Assembly (NCBI GenBank): GCA_944739405.2
Contig: OX123186.2
Coordinates: forward strand, 91,491,034 to 91,555,033
Length of the DNA: 64,000 nt
Reading direction: 5' to 3'
DNA from: Euclidia mi
Lineage: Eukaryota; Arthropoda; Insecta; Lepidoptera; Erebidae
The translations under genes and the position numbers were made by a program. The notes below the pieces were generated by a model. That model saw only the letters and a list, made by a program, of their open reading frames with translations. It searched no databases and was not told the origin of the DNA. This document shows, piece after piece, positions 32,504 through 45,526 of this stretch (within the stretch, counting starts at the first letter, position 1; each line of letters starts with the position of its first letter).

Positions 32504-34217
32504 TATTCCTCCAAACTGTAATTACTAAGCTTTTTACAGCCATAGTCATGTATAGGTGACAAGCCAAAGTAAACCTATAAACACTATATGTAGGATACAT
32601 TTTTTCACTATTGTCATCCGTAAACCGTACATGATAGTGGCGTTCAAAAGGCTAATATAACCAGTTTTCTTGGTCCCTCATTTCTTCTTCTTGCAAGTGA
32701 CGGAGTCGTGATGTCGCGGTCTTGATTATTACTACGTTCTAAGAAACTCATGTCTTCTGGATATGCTATTTGTGCATATAGATCTTGAGCTGTGTGAAAT
32801 CGAATTTCCTTAGAGAAGTAAGAAATAATTGTTGTCTAAAGATGTTTTATATGCGTGCTTGTATTTCGTGGAAAATGTGCGCACTATGAGTTTCATGATA
32901 ATGACTTGCAAATGCTGTACTTTGGTAAATTTAATTTTAAATGGTTTGATAAATGTTATTATGATTTTAATAATACTTGTTTCGTGTTGTTGTTGCCACT
33001 GTAAGTGTTTTTATTTTGACAATAATGTCCTTTGTCTTCCAAATCTGTCTCCGAATTTTCCATTTTTTTATTTACATCTAGTTTTTATAGCGTTTTAAGT
33101 ATTTCTTGTTTGTAGTGCTTTTATTGAATAATGAGCTGTGCAGTTACAATTTCGTCATTCAATTAGTACTAGACTGCTTAGTTATTGTGAGTCAGGTAAT
33201 ACTTTTGTTTCGTACATCTCGAATAGTACTTGAACTGTTTGTAAAATAAATACAGATTTTTGTCAAACGTCTTAGGTCCTTGTTTTAAATCTAACGTCAA
33301 TGGTTTCTTTCTTTATCTGAATGTAAGTTGAGACAGGATTAGGAAGTATTTTGCAGCTATGTAAATATATTTCTGACGCTGGAAGTATTGTTGTGGCCGA
33401 TACAAATTACATCTATTAGTAGTTTTGTACCTAACGTTATAGATATATAGATGAGTGACTAATGTAAAATAATATCATAGAAATACAAAAGAATAAAAAC
33501 AAAACATTGAATGTGATGGTTTATTTCGATAGGTATAATTTTTTTTAGTTATGATTGTAATTTTGTTAAACGAAGTGTATATTTTGGAGAAGAAATTTCA
33601 CTAAAAGTTTATTGTAGTATTTCGTTTAAAGAATATTTATTCACTTTGTATAATTTAAGATGTATTTCCTTAATTAAAAGAATTTCATTTGTACAATTTC
33701 GTTTATCTTGGTTATATCGATGATCTTGGTTACTTACCTTATTATGACAAAATCCTTACTTATTCAGTGCTTAAAGCTTCCCAACATTTTCTTCTGAATG
33801 AGATTGAGTTAGAGTTACATTTAAATTTGCAAAACGTAGGACATTATTACCAAGGTTAGCTGTCTGTTACGGTATTAAATAATCATAAAATAGTACTCGA
33901 AGCAGAGCTAACATGTGAGTAATTTCTGGAATCTACTGATTTAAGTTTCGTCTCATTGTAACCGTAAACGGTGGCTTTTGACTTAAAATGATACTCTATC
34001 TCTCTCTGGAGTCGGTCCCTCATGTCTGAGGATCGTGGTCAGCATCAGGGTTGCATCTGTAGCGGATGATCTGTCTGCATCGGTTTCTGTTCAGCGCGTC
34101 CCTCACGACCGTGTAGAATTTGGTGATAGTAAAATGATACTGTATTTATTATATGTTAGAAATAGATAAAAATCAGGTTTACAGAACGAGGTAACTAACT
34201 AGTTAATTGTTTTTCAG

Positions 34218-34405
34218 AGCCTAAATTCGACTTATCACAGCGCGGCAACTTGGTGGTACAAATCGGGGAATGGCGCTTCAACAAGCACGCTTGCTGGGGT
34301 TCCAAGGTCCGTTGGACTTGTATCAAAAAGAAATATGGCTGTACTGCCGCCATTACTACTGTGGACAATGTCATCGTCAAGACGCTTGGAATACATAATC
34401 ATTAG
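34218..34405 (+). CDS. mod(mdg4): FLYWCH alternative terminal exon, group A
   Basis: The acceptor GTTAATTGTTTTTCAG ends at 34217; AG then codons from CCT 34220. The 61 residues read PKFDLSQRGNLVVQIGEWRF, NKHACWGSK, VRWTC, seven residues, C in GCTAAI, TTVDNVIVKTLG, IHNH and TAG. All ligands are present. The first two bases AG rule out T as the last base of the shared upstream exon, since TAG would be a stop. An antisense ORF over the same bases is a by-product. Confidence 0.9.
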
Positions 34406-37400
34406 GTCAAGCTTCGGGATGATTTCACGTTTACGCACCAAATTACAAGAATTCAATTGATTGAAGTTTATGGGACTGGCAATTTTTTGGACTTATGATA
34501 TTCATAAAATCTTTTTAGAAACGGTATTTCGGAATGATAGAGAAACTGCTGTTGCATATATTGAAGTCGCAGAACCGTTTCCAATAGATTGGATACGGAA
34601 TACCAAAAGAGCTGTTATAAAGCAATTTTACTTAGGGTATGCGTCTAGCGAACTTCGGTACGAAGTCTAAAAAAATGCCGTTTCGTTATAAACAGTTACT
34701 TGGTGTACTGAAATGTGATCACTCCCTCAAGCAATAATACAAAAAATAATCATATACGTATTTAGGAGTTAGATCTTGTTCAAATTTTGAGAATACAAAT
34801 TAGAATAATGTTGTAGTTTATGTACCTACGTTTTCTAGTTGTGACTATTTAGTACAATGCGTGATAACAATAAGTAAATCATCAGCCTTATTGTTATTGT
34901 CACTTTGATAGATGAATCAAAATGCTTTACGCTCCAGAAGAGATTTTCTATTAATCTGGATATGATATGTTATTTTTACTTAAAACGTTTGGCAATAAAC
35001 TATGTATAGTTTATTCGACACCTATTATAAATCACTAACAAGGACTAAATAGGTAAAGTAAGGTTATGTCTAAGCCATTGGGCGTGTCCAGATCTGACGA
35101 ACGCGAATTTGTTTCAGCGAGTTTTGAGGAAACTCTCATACTTCATAAGCGGTGTCTTTAAAATTCGCTGAAATCTCGAATTGTAATATACCTAATTATA
35201 ATACTCATCTTTAAAGAAGCTCTTCAATTGTCTAAAAATCTGCATTTAAGATTTAGTTTAGTATTTTACTTAGTCATTGATTTGGAATAATTCTAATTAA
35301 GTCATGATTTTTGGGGTTTGATGTGTTCCGATTCGTTTGTCGCCTTGATCTTCCATAGGTCGGTCTCTACTGAAAGTGGCCCGTATAACTTGAATTGTAT
35401 ATTGAATATTAATGTTTAATCAATTTAGTGTTAACTTTATTGCATAAAGGTGGTACTCAATACAACTTAGAAGTAACTAAGTTTTTGGGAAAATCTTAGG
35501 TAAATGACTAGTTCTGCAGCAAGCGTTTATTACTTATTAACATACATTATTGTCTTCTTATTAAATGAATAACTAGAGCATTTATGAGCACATTGCTCGT
35601 AAAAACTCTAACTATCGCTGCTGTATTTAAAGAATCAATATGGATATGCCACTTTTAATTCTTCATTACGGAATCTGATTAATTAGTTTCTAATATTTTT
35701 AATACCGCTAACGGAAAATAATGATAGGTCTGCCACAAGAGTATTTACCTATCTCAAAGGAGTTTAAACTGGTAATCCATTCAATATCAAATCAGCTTCA
35801 TAGATTCTAATTTAGTAGCTTATGGCAGTATAAAAAATATGAAGCTTTGCTTCAAGTTGTGTAATCTCAAATAGAAATATGTACCTAGTAGTTGTAACTT
35901 GATATGTTGTAAGTATGTAGGATGTAAAGCAGAATAAATTTCATAAATCAAAGGATACTTTTCTTAAAAACAAAGTTTATCTAAATAATGATAAGTAGTT
36001 GTGATTTGCGTCATAATTAGTTTCATTCTACAAAAAGCAGGATGCAAAATGTTTGTCGTGAAATTAAATATTGATTTCTAGGATCTATATCTGTTCTATT
36101 ATCGCATGAAATCTTTGAAGCTATTTTATATGGTAATGACTAGATACTTTTTTATAATAAGAGGATTTGAAAATCTGTTTATTATAGTCTATACTAATTA
36201 CAGTGTTATGACTCTATGGAACTGGTTTAGGCGGTTACCATAGCATTGCCAATATTCTAAGTTATAGATTCGATTCAAACATATGGGATAAAATAGGATA
36301 AAATAAAGGTAGTCCCTCTTATAGTTATAGATTAAGCCCTAGTTTAAATATTTGTTATCTTTCGTAAAAGTGTCATAATTATCTATGAACATAACTTTTT
36401 TAACGAATAAATTAATGTCTAACAAACTGTTTGTCACAAACAACAAACTTTGTCTGATTTAATTTCGACATACATTTAACTTAAATCTGGATAAATGTCA
36501 TATGTGTCTGAGTGAAATCTCAAATAAACTCCACAAAATATTTGATTTCAGATTATTTTTAATATATTTATTAGTACTGATTAATTGTAACATTTTATGT
36601 CATGTATTTTTGAATTATTTAATGCTTATTTAGGTAATCATATCAGTATAAGGAAATGGGTAATCGTTGTGTAGATTTTTGTAACTGCGTTTAAGTTGGT
36701 TAGATATGCCGACATTTGGTAGTGTCTAGTTATACTTTTATATACCGAATTCGTTTATTAACCTAAGTTCCTAGTTAAAATGTTTTAGTCGAAAAAGTAT
36801 TACTTCAAACTATTGAAATATTTTAAATTTAAATGTAATTGCTATTGTATCTCGTTATAACAAAGTATGGAAATTATAGAATGGCAAAGTAGAGAATTTA
36901 CGGGATGTTACAGAACTGGAGAATAATTCAGAATTATAAGGTCGAAATTATAAAGAAAAAGATGTACTCATTATTGATACCTACCTACTGACAATTAACC
37001 TGACAGTTTTGTCAATTACTGCTGCAATATGGACTCAGCGTGTCACATGACATTTCCGCACAATATCTGCATAGATTTTATTCGGAAATGGCTCTGCACA
37101 TGCTGGCTTTGCTACTATATACTTTGTGCCTGTGCCTATGAAAATATATTATAATACAAAATCTCTATTAGCAGCTTCCGAGCGGCAGTAAATTTTCATT
37201 ACTTTTGTGATTTCGTTTATTTTTAATAGTTATTTCTTGTTTAAAATGTACAAAGGCAGTGACATGACTAGACAATGTACTTTATTAGTCACATCAAATT
37301 GTTCTTGAGTGGGAGTCTACATTAGACGCAGAATCGAAGTACCTTTTAATTTCAAATTTCACACAGCTATGGTGTGTGGCTAAGTTTAAAAAGTGATTCA

Positions 37401-39243
37401 TACCGTTTAGTACATTCTTATGACAATTACTTGTAACCACGGCGACATGTCAAGCTATACATTTGCGGTAAGATTTTAATACATATTTCCTACGCCATAA
37501 GAAGGATATAAAGGTCAAAATCTAGCCTTATGTGTTGTCGTGTGACCATATGTCTAGTCATGTCATTGCTAAGTTTAGAGTTAATGTTAGAGTTAAATGC
37601 TCTGACAATGCCTAATGCTTAATTAAATAATCATTGGAAAAGCTTTATTTTAAATTCAATGAAGGACTCAGCTAAAAGAAGTGTTTTAACCCCTCGCATG
37701 CCCCGCTCCAAAATGCATTTTCTCCGGTAGTGTCCAGCCATTTTGAAGATGTAATGTTTATAAGATCCTAGGTTTGAAACTGTAATTTTGCTTTATATAC
37801 TCTATATGAGAATTATATTAAAATAGCTTATCTTTAACCTTTTCATGTCGAAAAAAAATTATAACTGCAGATCCCTTTGTTTTTTCTTACACCATGTGAA
37901 ACATTTTTCCACAATACAAATAAATAATTCACGAAGTTCACTTTTTCACTGCACTAATATTGACACGGGTAGACGATGTGACGGTTATATACATTAATTT
38001 AGCACAGGTCACCGATATCACTTTACAATAACCATTTATTCATCATCATCAGCCCTTTTTACTGTCCCACTGCTGGGTACGGGTTACTGGTTGGTAGACT
38101 TCACATGTCTTTCGAGAACATCATGGAGAACTCTCAGACATGCAGGTTTCCTCACGATGTTTTCCTTCACCGATCAGCTAGCGATAATTAACAATTTAAT
38201 ACGCACTTAACTCCGAAAAGTCATTGGTGCGTGCCGTGGTTTCGAACCCGAGACCCTCTGCAAAGCAGTCTGTCGGTCTCTCCACTCGGCTATCGCTGCT
38301 TTTTATTTATTCATAGCAGCGAAAAAATTTGCGCCATTCTGACGATCCGACGGAAAACATTTCTCAGTCACAAAACATATTTATATCTATTTATAGCAAA
38401 AAATACGAAATGTCTAATTAACAATGGATTCTAAGACAACTTTGTGAGAAACTTATCTATATTTAGTAAAGTAATTAATAAATGCTTACATATAGTACTA
38501 TTCTATTATAATATGGAGGACAGCTAGCAGGCAACGCCCGAAAATTGCACCACAATAATTACTAACACTTTTTTTCTAAATGTTCTTATAAGGCTGGCTA
38601 AGAAAATATTTAAAACACAAACTTCACTAAATTGTCAATAATTTGATATATAATACTAATACAAGCACTTAGCGTTTGCGTTGAGAATACGTTTTTGAAA
38701 AATCACACATTCGACTTAGTTGATCGCCACAGCGCAATATGGCGGCACGGAGAAAACTGAGCACCGAAATCAACAATTTTATTACTTTTCTCGGTTATAA
38801 GCTTGGAAATACGGTAAAAATTTATGGTATTATGTTGGTTAATCTGTAATTAGTCGATGTTCGTTTTTATTATCGTAACCAATCACACAACACTGGAGTG
38901 AGGTTCACACAAATCCTTATGGGCACACCGTGTCCGTAGGACACTACCGGCCCATTTCTCTTACGGGCACACCGTGACCGTAGGACACTCAAGGGTTTAA
39001 TTAAAAGTCTGGTTAATTTACCTTGTCTCTTATTGACTTATTAACTTTTATTGTCCTTATTGGCAAGATTTTGATCTATTTGTAATATTTATTTCTCAAA
39101 AATCATGTACAAAATATATTCAACTCATAAGTTTAATTTAATTTTATGGTTTTCAATAAATTAGAAAGAACTCCATTCCTGTACTAGTTAGAAGAAGGTT
39201 ACAGGGTAGTTTACGACCAGGCACTAAGTAAAATGTTTTTCAG
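34406..39243. other. Long interval without exon
   Basis: Apart from the SINE at 38044-38304, a short dispersed-repeat piece near 38515-38545 and two related blocks with GGGCACACCGTG..CCGTAGGACACT at about 38920-38990, this AT-rich stretch shows no coding, acceptor-plus-FLYWCH pattern or named element. It is the largest empty part of the array. Confidence 0.6.
38044..38304 (-). mobile_element. tRNA-headed SINE, internally deleted
   Basis: Target duplication ATTTATTCAT at 38034-38043 and 38305-38314. Same family and orientation as 19582-19900 but shorter in the middle; the reverse B box TTCGAACCCGAGACC is near 38242. Confidence 0.85.
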
Positions 39244-39464
39244 ATCTGAATCCAATATTTGCGCTATCTCAAAGAGGGAACCCTGTTATAATGATCGGCC
39301 AATATCGCTTCAACTGGGTAAACAAATACGGCAGTAGAACTAGATGGGTGTGCGTTAATGCCAAGGCTGGCTGCAGAGCATCTCTCCACACCATGGACAA
39401 TGCCATCGTCCGAGTATGGGGCTTCCACGACTCCCAGGCACACACCAGTGCTAATCGATTCTAA
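39244..39464 (+). CDS. mod(mdg4): FLYWCH alternative terminal exon, group A, H-x4-H variant
   Basis: The acceptor AAAATGTTTTTCAG ends at 39243; AT then codons from CTG 39246. The 72 residues read LNPIFALSQRGNPVIMIGQY, RFNWVNKYGSRTRWVC, seven residues, C in GCRASLHTMDNAIVRVW, and GFHDSQAHTSANRF-stop. HxH is replaced by HDSQAH, so the last ligand may be the His five residues on. The damaged copy at 40329 has the same length and tail, and 42200 a similar end. AATAAA lies at 39560. Confidence 0.88.
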
Positions 39465-39846
39465 ATTTGTGTGAGTTTGCGTATTTATTTTAAAGTATCT
39501 ATGCGGCTTACTATTCTTCTTCTTGACTCATATGACGGAGAGCATTAGGATTCTCGGCAAATAAAATTTCCATACCTACATAGAAATTTGGCGTCCAAAA
39601 GTTTTGGCATTCTGAACACGGCTGTTATTCGCAATATACCAAGCATGAGTTACCGATAGACTCATGTGGTACATTAAATTCAATTCCTTCCCATTTGATT
39701 CGATTACTCTGCTTGCTATTTGGCAGTGCGCAAAGCCCGACAATGTAAAGAAGATTTAATAGACTTTTAAGGCGCAATCGTCGATAATCCCAATGATCAG
39801 AAAAACTAGAAATCTTTAAAGCATATCTGAGGTTGGTTGGTTTTCT

Positions 39847-39903
39847 AAGGAAACGATATAACACGCAAAGAGTTCAAATCTTTGCGTGTTCTATCGTTTC
39901 CTT
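39847..39903. repeat. Foldback hairpin, 25-bp stem
   Basis: 39847-39871 and 39879-39903 are inverted copies with one mismatch and a 7-base loop, between two duplicated exons. Confidence 0.9.
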
Positions 39904-40328
39904 TATGGTGTGTGCTCTATAAACCTGTCGCAGTCATTGTCTTCCTAACATTTAATCATGTGACATCGAAGTACCTACATACACTTCTAACACAGGTTTA
40001 GGAATTATTTTCCATGGTTAGTACCAGCTAAGCTGGATAAAACTTTGACTAATCCTGAATTCTAGTCTAGATCGTATTAGAATGATGGTGAACTTGCACC
40101 CTAGGCGAAAAGTTATGTTTCAAAGAAATAATGCGGAATTAGTTTTACAAAAATGTTTCTTAAACGAAAGAACGTGCTTTTTCAAAATTGCATCTTATTT
40201 ACCTTAAAATGTTACCCAGCACGTGGCATTCGTTTCATACCTCTTATTTTCCAAATCACACTGAAAGTAACAAATCACAATCATACACTGATCACACCCA
40301 GGTATTAACAAAATTTGTACATTTTCAG

Positions 40329-40549
40329 ATCTGAACCCTGTATTCGCGCAATCTCAAAGAGGCAATCCTGTCATAATGATCGGCCAGTATCGTTTCAATC
40401 GCGTCACCAAATTAGGTAGCAGAACTAGATGGGTGTGAGTTAAGGCCAAGGCTGGTTGCAGAGCGTCTCTCCACACCATGGACAATGCCATCGTCCGAGT
40501 ATGGGGTTTCCACGATCCCCAGGCGCACAGTAGTGCTAATAGATTTTGA
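40329..40549 (+). pseudogene. mod(mdg4): Group A FLYWCH exon with TGA at the first zinc cysteine
   Basis: The acceptor GTACATTTTCAG ends at 40328; AT then codons from CTG 40331, 72 codons like the 39244 copy. It is nearly the same exon (LNPVFAQSQRGNPVIMIGQY...) but the Cys codon in RWVC is TGA at 40436-40438. After it the frame stays open: VKAKAGCRASLHTMDN, GFHDPQAHSSANRF. Acceptor, length and AATAAA at 40586 are kept. One C-to-A change both ends the protein and removes a ligand. Confidence 0.85.
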
Positions 40550-41192
40550 ACCAGTGCAGCTAAAATGGATATGTCTCGTTCCTACAATAAATATGCAATA
40601 ATATTGTAGCATAGGGAATATCATGTTTGTAGACGTAAGGATTCCACATATCCTGCTACATACATTTCAGTTCTGCATTATTGTTCTCTCGATTTCATTG
40701 ATTGATCAACTTTAAAGTTTTATTATTTGTATTGATCAAGCGCATAATAATTATTATTTATGTCGTGATTATGTAGTATGTTTACTTTGCACTATAGGAA
40801 CGTATACTATGCATAATTTATTTTTCACAACAAATATAAAATAAGGAATATCACACGTATTGACAAGATTGTATTTTTGTAAATCTATAGGATATTTATT
40901 TTTTAACGCTTTTGTTTTAGTCTCATTATAAATATGTGCATATTTTAGTGTATTGGGTTATATATTATTTTGATAAATCAACGTCGAGACATGACAAAAG
41001 GTGCTTTCCCCACAAATGTTGCTTGTTGCAAGAGTTTACATTGAGGCTTGAATTTTATGGTGAAAGAAATAATTAACTATGAGTAAAAGACATTCTTATA
41101 TGCAGAATTTTATTAAGTTTTAGGGTGGGTTTTAGGATAAGTGTTAAACTGTAGTTTTAAGAATGAAATTGTATTGCATCGACTAACTTTAA

Positions 41193-41625
41193 GGCGCTGT
41201 GTACAGTACACTGAGTTCAGCTGTTGCTGTCACTGTCGCATTGTATACATAAGAAAGAGAAGCGCGATGACGACGGGACGTTCAGAACGAGTTATTTATC
41301 ATTAAATACATTAATCCTTACAAATATCTTATTCCAATCGATAAATAAAAACAACAGTTCCCTTTATTATTCTATATTACATCACTGTTATTAATATTAT
41401 CAAGATTTGTTTATAAATAATACAGTTACAATTGCTACAATTTAAATTTAAATGGTTATTTTTTGGTTTTTTTTTATCGAGAAAATTTACCGAAAATGTG
41501 TTTTGAACACAATGGTCCCCCCATAAATATGATCAAGATTAACATATATTTTTTAGCTGCTCTAAAATGTATACATTTGGCTAAAAAACTGTTTTGTGAA
41601 GCCTATTTTGACTAGGTACAGCGCC
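41193..41625. mobile_element. MITE with TTAA target duplication
   Basis: GGCGCTGT at 41193 and ACAGCGCC ending at 41625 are inverted; TTAA flanks both (41189-41192, 41626-41629). TTAA is the piggyBac target, though these termini do not begin CCC as typical piggyBac ends do. No ORF inside. Confidence 0.6.
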
Positions 41626-42199
41626 TTAAGCCTTGTGCCCACTTGGGAAGATTTGTTGCGCAATATGATTTGTATATGCTACTGTGACAGAAATGTGTCG
41701 CAACTTTGTACACCATTACCTATTTATTCGCAAAACAGGTAATCTTTTGTAGCAGACCCTGTACGTAACGTGTATTTTTATGTGCATAACAGTTCATAAG
41801 TTTGCCAAGGAAGCATATAATGAATATTGACGAAATTAGTCTAGCCATAGGTGGACTAATTAAAGTTTCGCTGGACCAATGCAAGACAAGCTGACTTTCT
41901 GCTGATCATAGTATCGTATCGATCGTAAACATTTGAAAGTATTTGGTTTGGCAAGTTGGTCTATAAAACACATACATAGTATTAATGAACCCTGCGTAGC
42001 ACGCATTTGTAATTGAACCTAGCGACCGCGTGCACACCGTTGACAAATATATTTGACCAATACCGTATTTAAATTTTATTCGTTTATATTCGTATTATAT
42101 TCGTGTCCGATGGCCAAAAGGCTGTGTAGAGTGACTTATGTATGTTCCCGAAGAGGGTTCCAGTCCACATCATAAAATGAGCTCTCGCACTCAAGTTGA

Positions 42200-42388
42200 G
42201 GCAATCCCGTCATAATGATCGGCCAGTATCGCTTCAACCGCGTCAACAAATATGGCAGCAGAATTAGATGGGTGTGCGTTAAGGCTAAGGCTGGCTGCAA
42301 AGCTTCACTCTACACGATGGACAATGCAATTGTTCGAGTATGGGGCTCCCACAACCCTCAAGCACACACTAGTCGTTATAGGTTTTGA
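42200..42388 (+). pseudogene. mod(mdg4): Group A FLYWCH exon copy lacking its normal 5' end
   Basis: From GGC 42200 the frame is open to TGA: GNPVIMIGQYRFNRVNKYGS, RIRWVC, seven residues, C in GCKASLYTMDNAIVRVW, GSHNPQAHTSRYRF. It parallels 39244, but the first ~12 codons are replaced by unrelated sequence, with TGA immediately upstream (42197). The replacing sequence shares GCTCTCGCACTCAAGTT with 43455-43471, so a dispersed repeat joins here. The only AG giving array phase is 42199-42200, in a poor context. Most likely silenced by loss of its acceptor. Confidence 0.7.
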
Positions 42389-44268
42389 AATGACCTTTGA
42401 ATCATGTAAGACAATATACAAACATACGTTTACAATATATAATATACAAACATACATTAAAACATCGTCCTAGTGTTATCATGGTTGCATTAAAAACTTA
42501 TCGTCTTGGAGTTCGGAGTCTGCTTGCTGGTTAGTTCAGATTTGACAGAAGAGTTGCTTAAATCAACGTTAATGCAAATAAATCAGTGCCTAAAATTATT
42601 AAAACATTTATTATTTTGATAATAATTCGCAAAATGATAAAAGATACAAAAGCAAACTGAAAGATCCACTGTACAATTATATTTGCTCATCTATAATTTG
42701 AAAAGCAAATATGTCCACGTGTTTGATTTGATCAAAGCTCTCTCGCAATAAAAAATAGTAAGGAACAAAAATACGTCAAGTGATGGACGAACATTATCAA
42801 AATTTAACAACAGAATAAATTTTGTAAATTGATAATATAAGGAGAATTTTATGAAATTATATGATGAACTATACAACAAGAAGTCTTAAGAGAAAATTGC
42901 CGAATCAACTAACTTTAAGCCTTATACCTAATCTCTTAGAAAAAATTGTTTGTTATGCTATCTTATAGTTACCAATATTTCGCATATCATTATCATCAGC
43001 GCTATCACGAGCAAAACTTTCGTCTTGGAGTCCAGGGTCCAGGTTCTTAGATACCTCGAATGACATGGTTATTATTAGATTACCATTGGATCTCTACGAA
43101 GACATTTTGCATATCAAAGTTGCATAATCCCATGGCAGCTTATAAAATTTTCGCACGTGGGCTCGTGGTATCTTAAGTTATCATACGTTTACGGAGGAAG
43201 AGCTTGAGCTTGTCTTTGTCGCTCAGCTTAGCAAGGCATTCTTTCTAAAATTGAAATATAGTGAATGCACTTATGGCGTGTAATTCTGTTCGTTTTATTT
43301 TTGCTGACATATTTTGGGACGTGGTCAGGGACTTGAAAACACAATCTAAATAAAAAAGTTCGGGGAATTTTATTGTATTCATATCTTATGTGTCTCATAA
43401 CAAAGTTGCGTGGCAAATGTTCCCTGGAGGCATCAAGGCTTGGTCTTAACATAAAGCTCTCGCACTCAAGTTACTAACGTAAATATTACTTAGGTATGGT
43501 GGTGGATAAAATAGCGGAACTTTTATTCAGTAGTTATTCATAAGTAATCTTTATCTTTAATATTTTACTATTTAATATAGATTACATGTGCATAATTTAT
43601 GATTTTTTATAAAGTTGTTTTATTTCTTCCCTTGAAATACATTGGCCGAGTAATGGTGCGTATCATGCTGGCTTTGGTGCTGTATGCAACTGAGTCTGAT
43701 AAACAATTTAACGATCGATCCTGAAGAAATTGTCTACATTCTGGCTACATTATCAGGACAGTTCAGTGTCGTAATTCATGTCCTATCGGCAACTTACAAA
43801 CAAAAGCTTTTTTATGTCAAGGGGTGTATTAACATAACATTTTATTAACATTTCAAGGAAATAATAAAGTTTCCCTACAATAATACAGTGCTGATAATTC
43901 TGATTCAAAACTAGACTTAGTTTAAACTGCTAATACATTGTACTTTATGGATAACTAGAAAAGTGGATAACAAATAAGAATCAATATGACATACAATAAT
44001 AATAATACTATGCAATAAGTGAAACTTTCATACAATTTTCTCCGTGTTAGGTACATCTAGACCTGTCAGCTAAAGGTGAACATTGTAAATACCTGCACCG
44101 AAAATGACAGCAATACTCAAATGTTTGTTCGGTAAATTACAAGAAATTTATATTACGGTTATGAATATCTGTTTTCCTGACTGTTTAGGTCGTGTGAATA
44201 CCGAAAGGGACAGTTTTCTTGTGTTGCTGTTTGCGTAAGTATTTGGTAATGTCTTTTTTATATTTCAG
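42389..44268. other. Interval without exon between the A and B clusters
   Basis: AT-rich, with no FLYWCH coding and no complete element recognised. The only notable point is the repeat piece at 43455-43471 also found at the broken 5' edge of the 42200 copy. Confidence 0.5.
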
Positions 44269-44417
44269 TCCTTAAGCTGCATACTAGCAGAGGTACGATG
44301 ACGCTGATGGTTGACCGCTATAAATTTACCAAAGCAGCCTCAAAAGGCTGCAGGACCAGATGGCAATGTACCACCAAGTCTATTCTTAGACAATATTTGG
44401 AACACAATCATGACTGA
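44269..44417 (+). pseudogene. mod(mdg4): Group B FLYWCH exon with in-frame loss of the second Cys
   Basis: The acceptor TTTTTTATATTTCAG ends at 44268; TC then codons from CTT 44271. The 48 residues read LKLHTSRGTMTLMVDRYKFT, KAASKGCRTRWQCTTKS, then jump to ILRQYLEHNHD-stop. Other B exons have 13-15 more residues there, including KCRAFLTT, so the second zinc Cys is gone while the frame survives. It is open from acceptor to stop and could be spliced in, but the finger should not fold normally. Confidence 0.75.
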
Positions 44418-44459
44418 TATTATAAACAAGTCTGTTATTTTTATAATTGCTGTGATTTA

Positions 44460-44868
44460 CATACATACATACATACATAACGTCACGCCTTTTATCCCCG
44501 AAGGGGTAGGCAGAGGTGTATTTCTACACCCACTTTTCGCCAGATATACTTTAGTCCCACGTAATAAGGGGCGAGCCTATTGCCGTACCGGGCACATTTC
44601 CAGACTCCGTGCTGCTACTGAGAATTTCGTGACAGAAAAACCCAATGACACTGCCCGACCCAGGAATCGAACCCGGGACCTCCCGATCCCACGCGCACAT
44701 TTATGCCGCGAGACCAACGAGGCAGTCGTATAGGGTTTGATGTCGAGTTTTCCGTCTCTACGCAAAGATGGTATTTGCATCGTGTTATCCCTTAGTCGCC
44801 TCTTACGACACCCACTGGAAGATAGGGGGTGGTGACACTTGTATTCTATGCCGTCAACCACACGGCAA
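44460..44868 (-). mobile_element. Full-length tRNA-headed SINE, ~410 bp
   Basis: Target duplication TGCTGTGATTTA at 44448-44459 and 44869-44880. Reading the minus strand: AGACGGAAAACTC... side, tRNA-like GCCTCGTTGGTCTCGCGGC with B box GGTTCGATTCC, and a 3' end CTCTGCCTACCCCTTCGGGG then (TATG)n. The plus-strand copy at 52702-53106 is nearly the same. Confidence 0.9.
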
Positions 44869-45526
44869 TGCTGTGATTTAACCTCAATTTATTGGGTTGG
44901 AGATCTTTTTATCCGAAAGTTTTTATCGATTTACTGTTAAGCGACGTGCGTATTATATTTAATGTTTGTAATAAAGTTTTGTTAGTGACATATAATTTAT
45001 TTTTTATATTGACTTTTTTATCTGGTGACTGACTCGCGAAGAGGTTTACATGTTACATCGTCAAGGTAAAAGTCTAGGTAAATCGATATTACGTGTTGTC
45101 GAAGTAGAAAGGGTGACAATTACAAGCGTTTGGGCTTGACATGGTAGCAGACTGTACATTGATAAAGCCCGTTTCTTCCATTTAACTTATAAACTCGTAG
45201 ACTTTTATTACGAGTATTTACCTACATTGCAACATTATCTCAAGTTTGAAATTGTCATTACTCTAAATGTTTGCAAGTTTTGTTCGATTTCGTGCCAGCA
45301 GCAGAATTTAAGCAGTTTGCCAAAAATGTGTATTACTTTTTACAATAGTTTTACGCGTAAGTATAGCATGAATCTCATGAAATTAACTTACCATACAAGA
45401 CATACTTACAAGTAGAAGTTCTATCCTAATTATTTATAACATTAACATAAAAAACATGAAGGTTAATTCTAAGATTGCCTTAGCCGTGAAAGCTGGTGTA
45501 ATCTAACATTTTCTTTCAAGTTGCAG

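Noticed and set aside
40436..40438. TGA as selenocysteine in place of a zinc cysteine
   Set aside because: No SECIS-like structure was recognised, the twin exon has Cys, and the silkworm is reported to have lost selenoproteins.
44311..44861. ORFs of 94-140 residues here and at 52708-53129
   Set aside because: They fall within the two copies of the same SINE and repeat each other; not genes.
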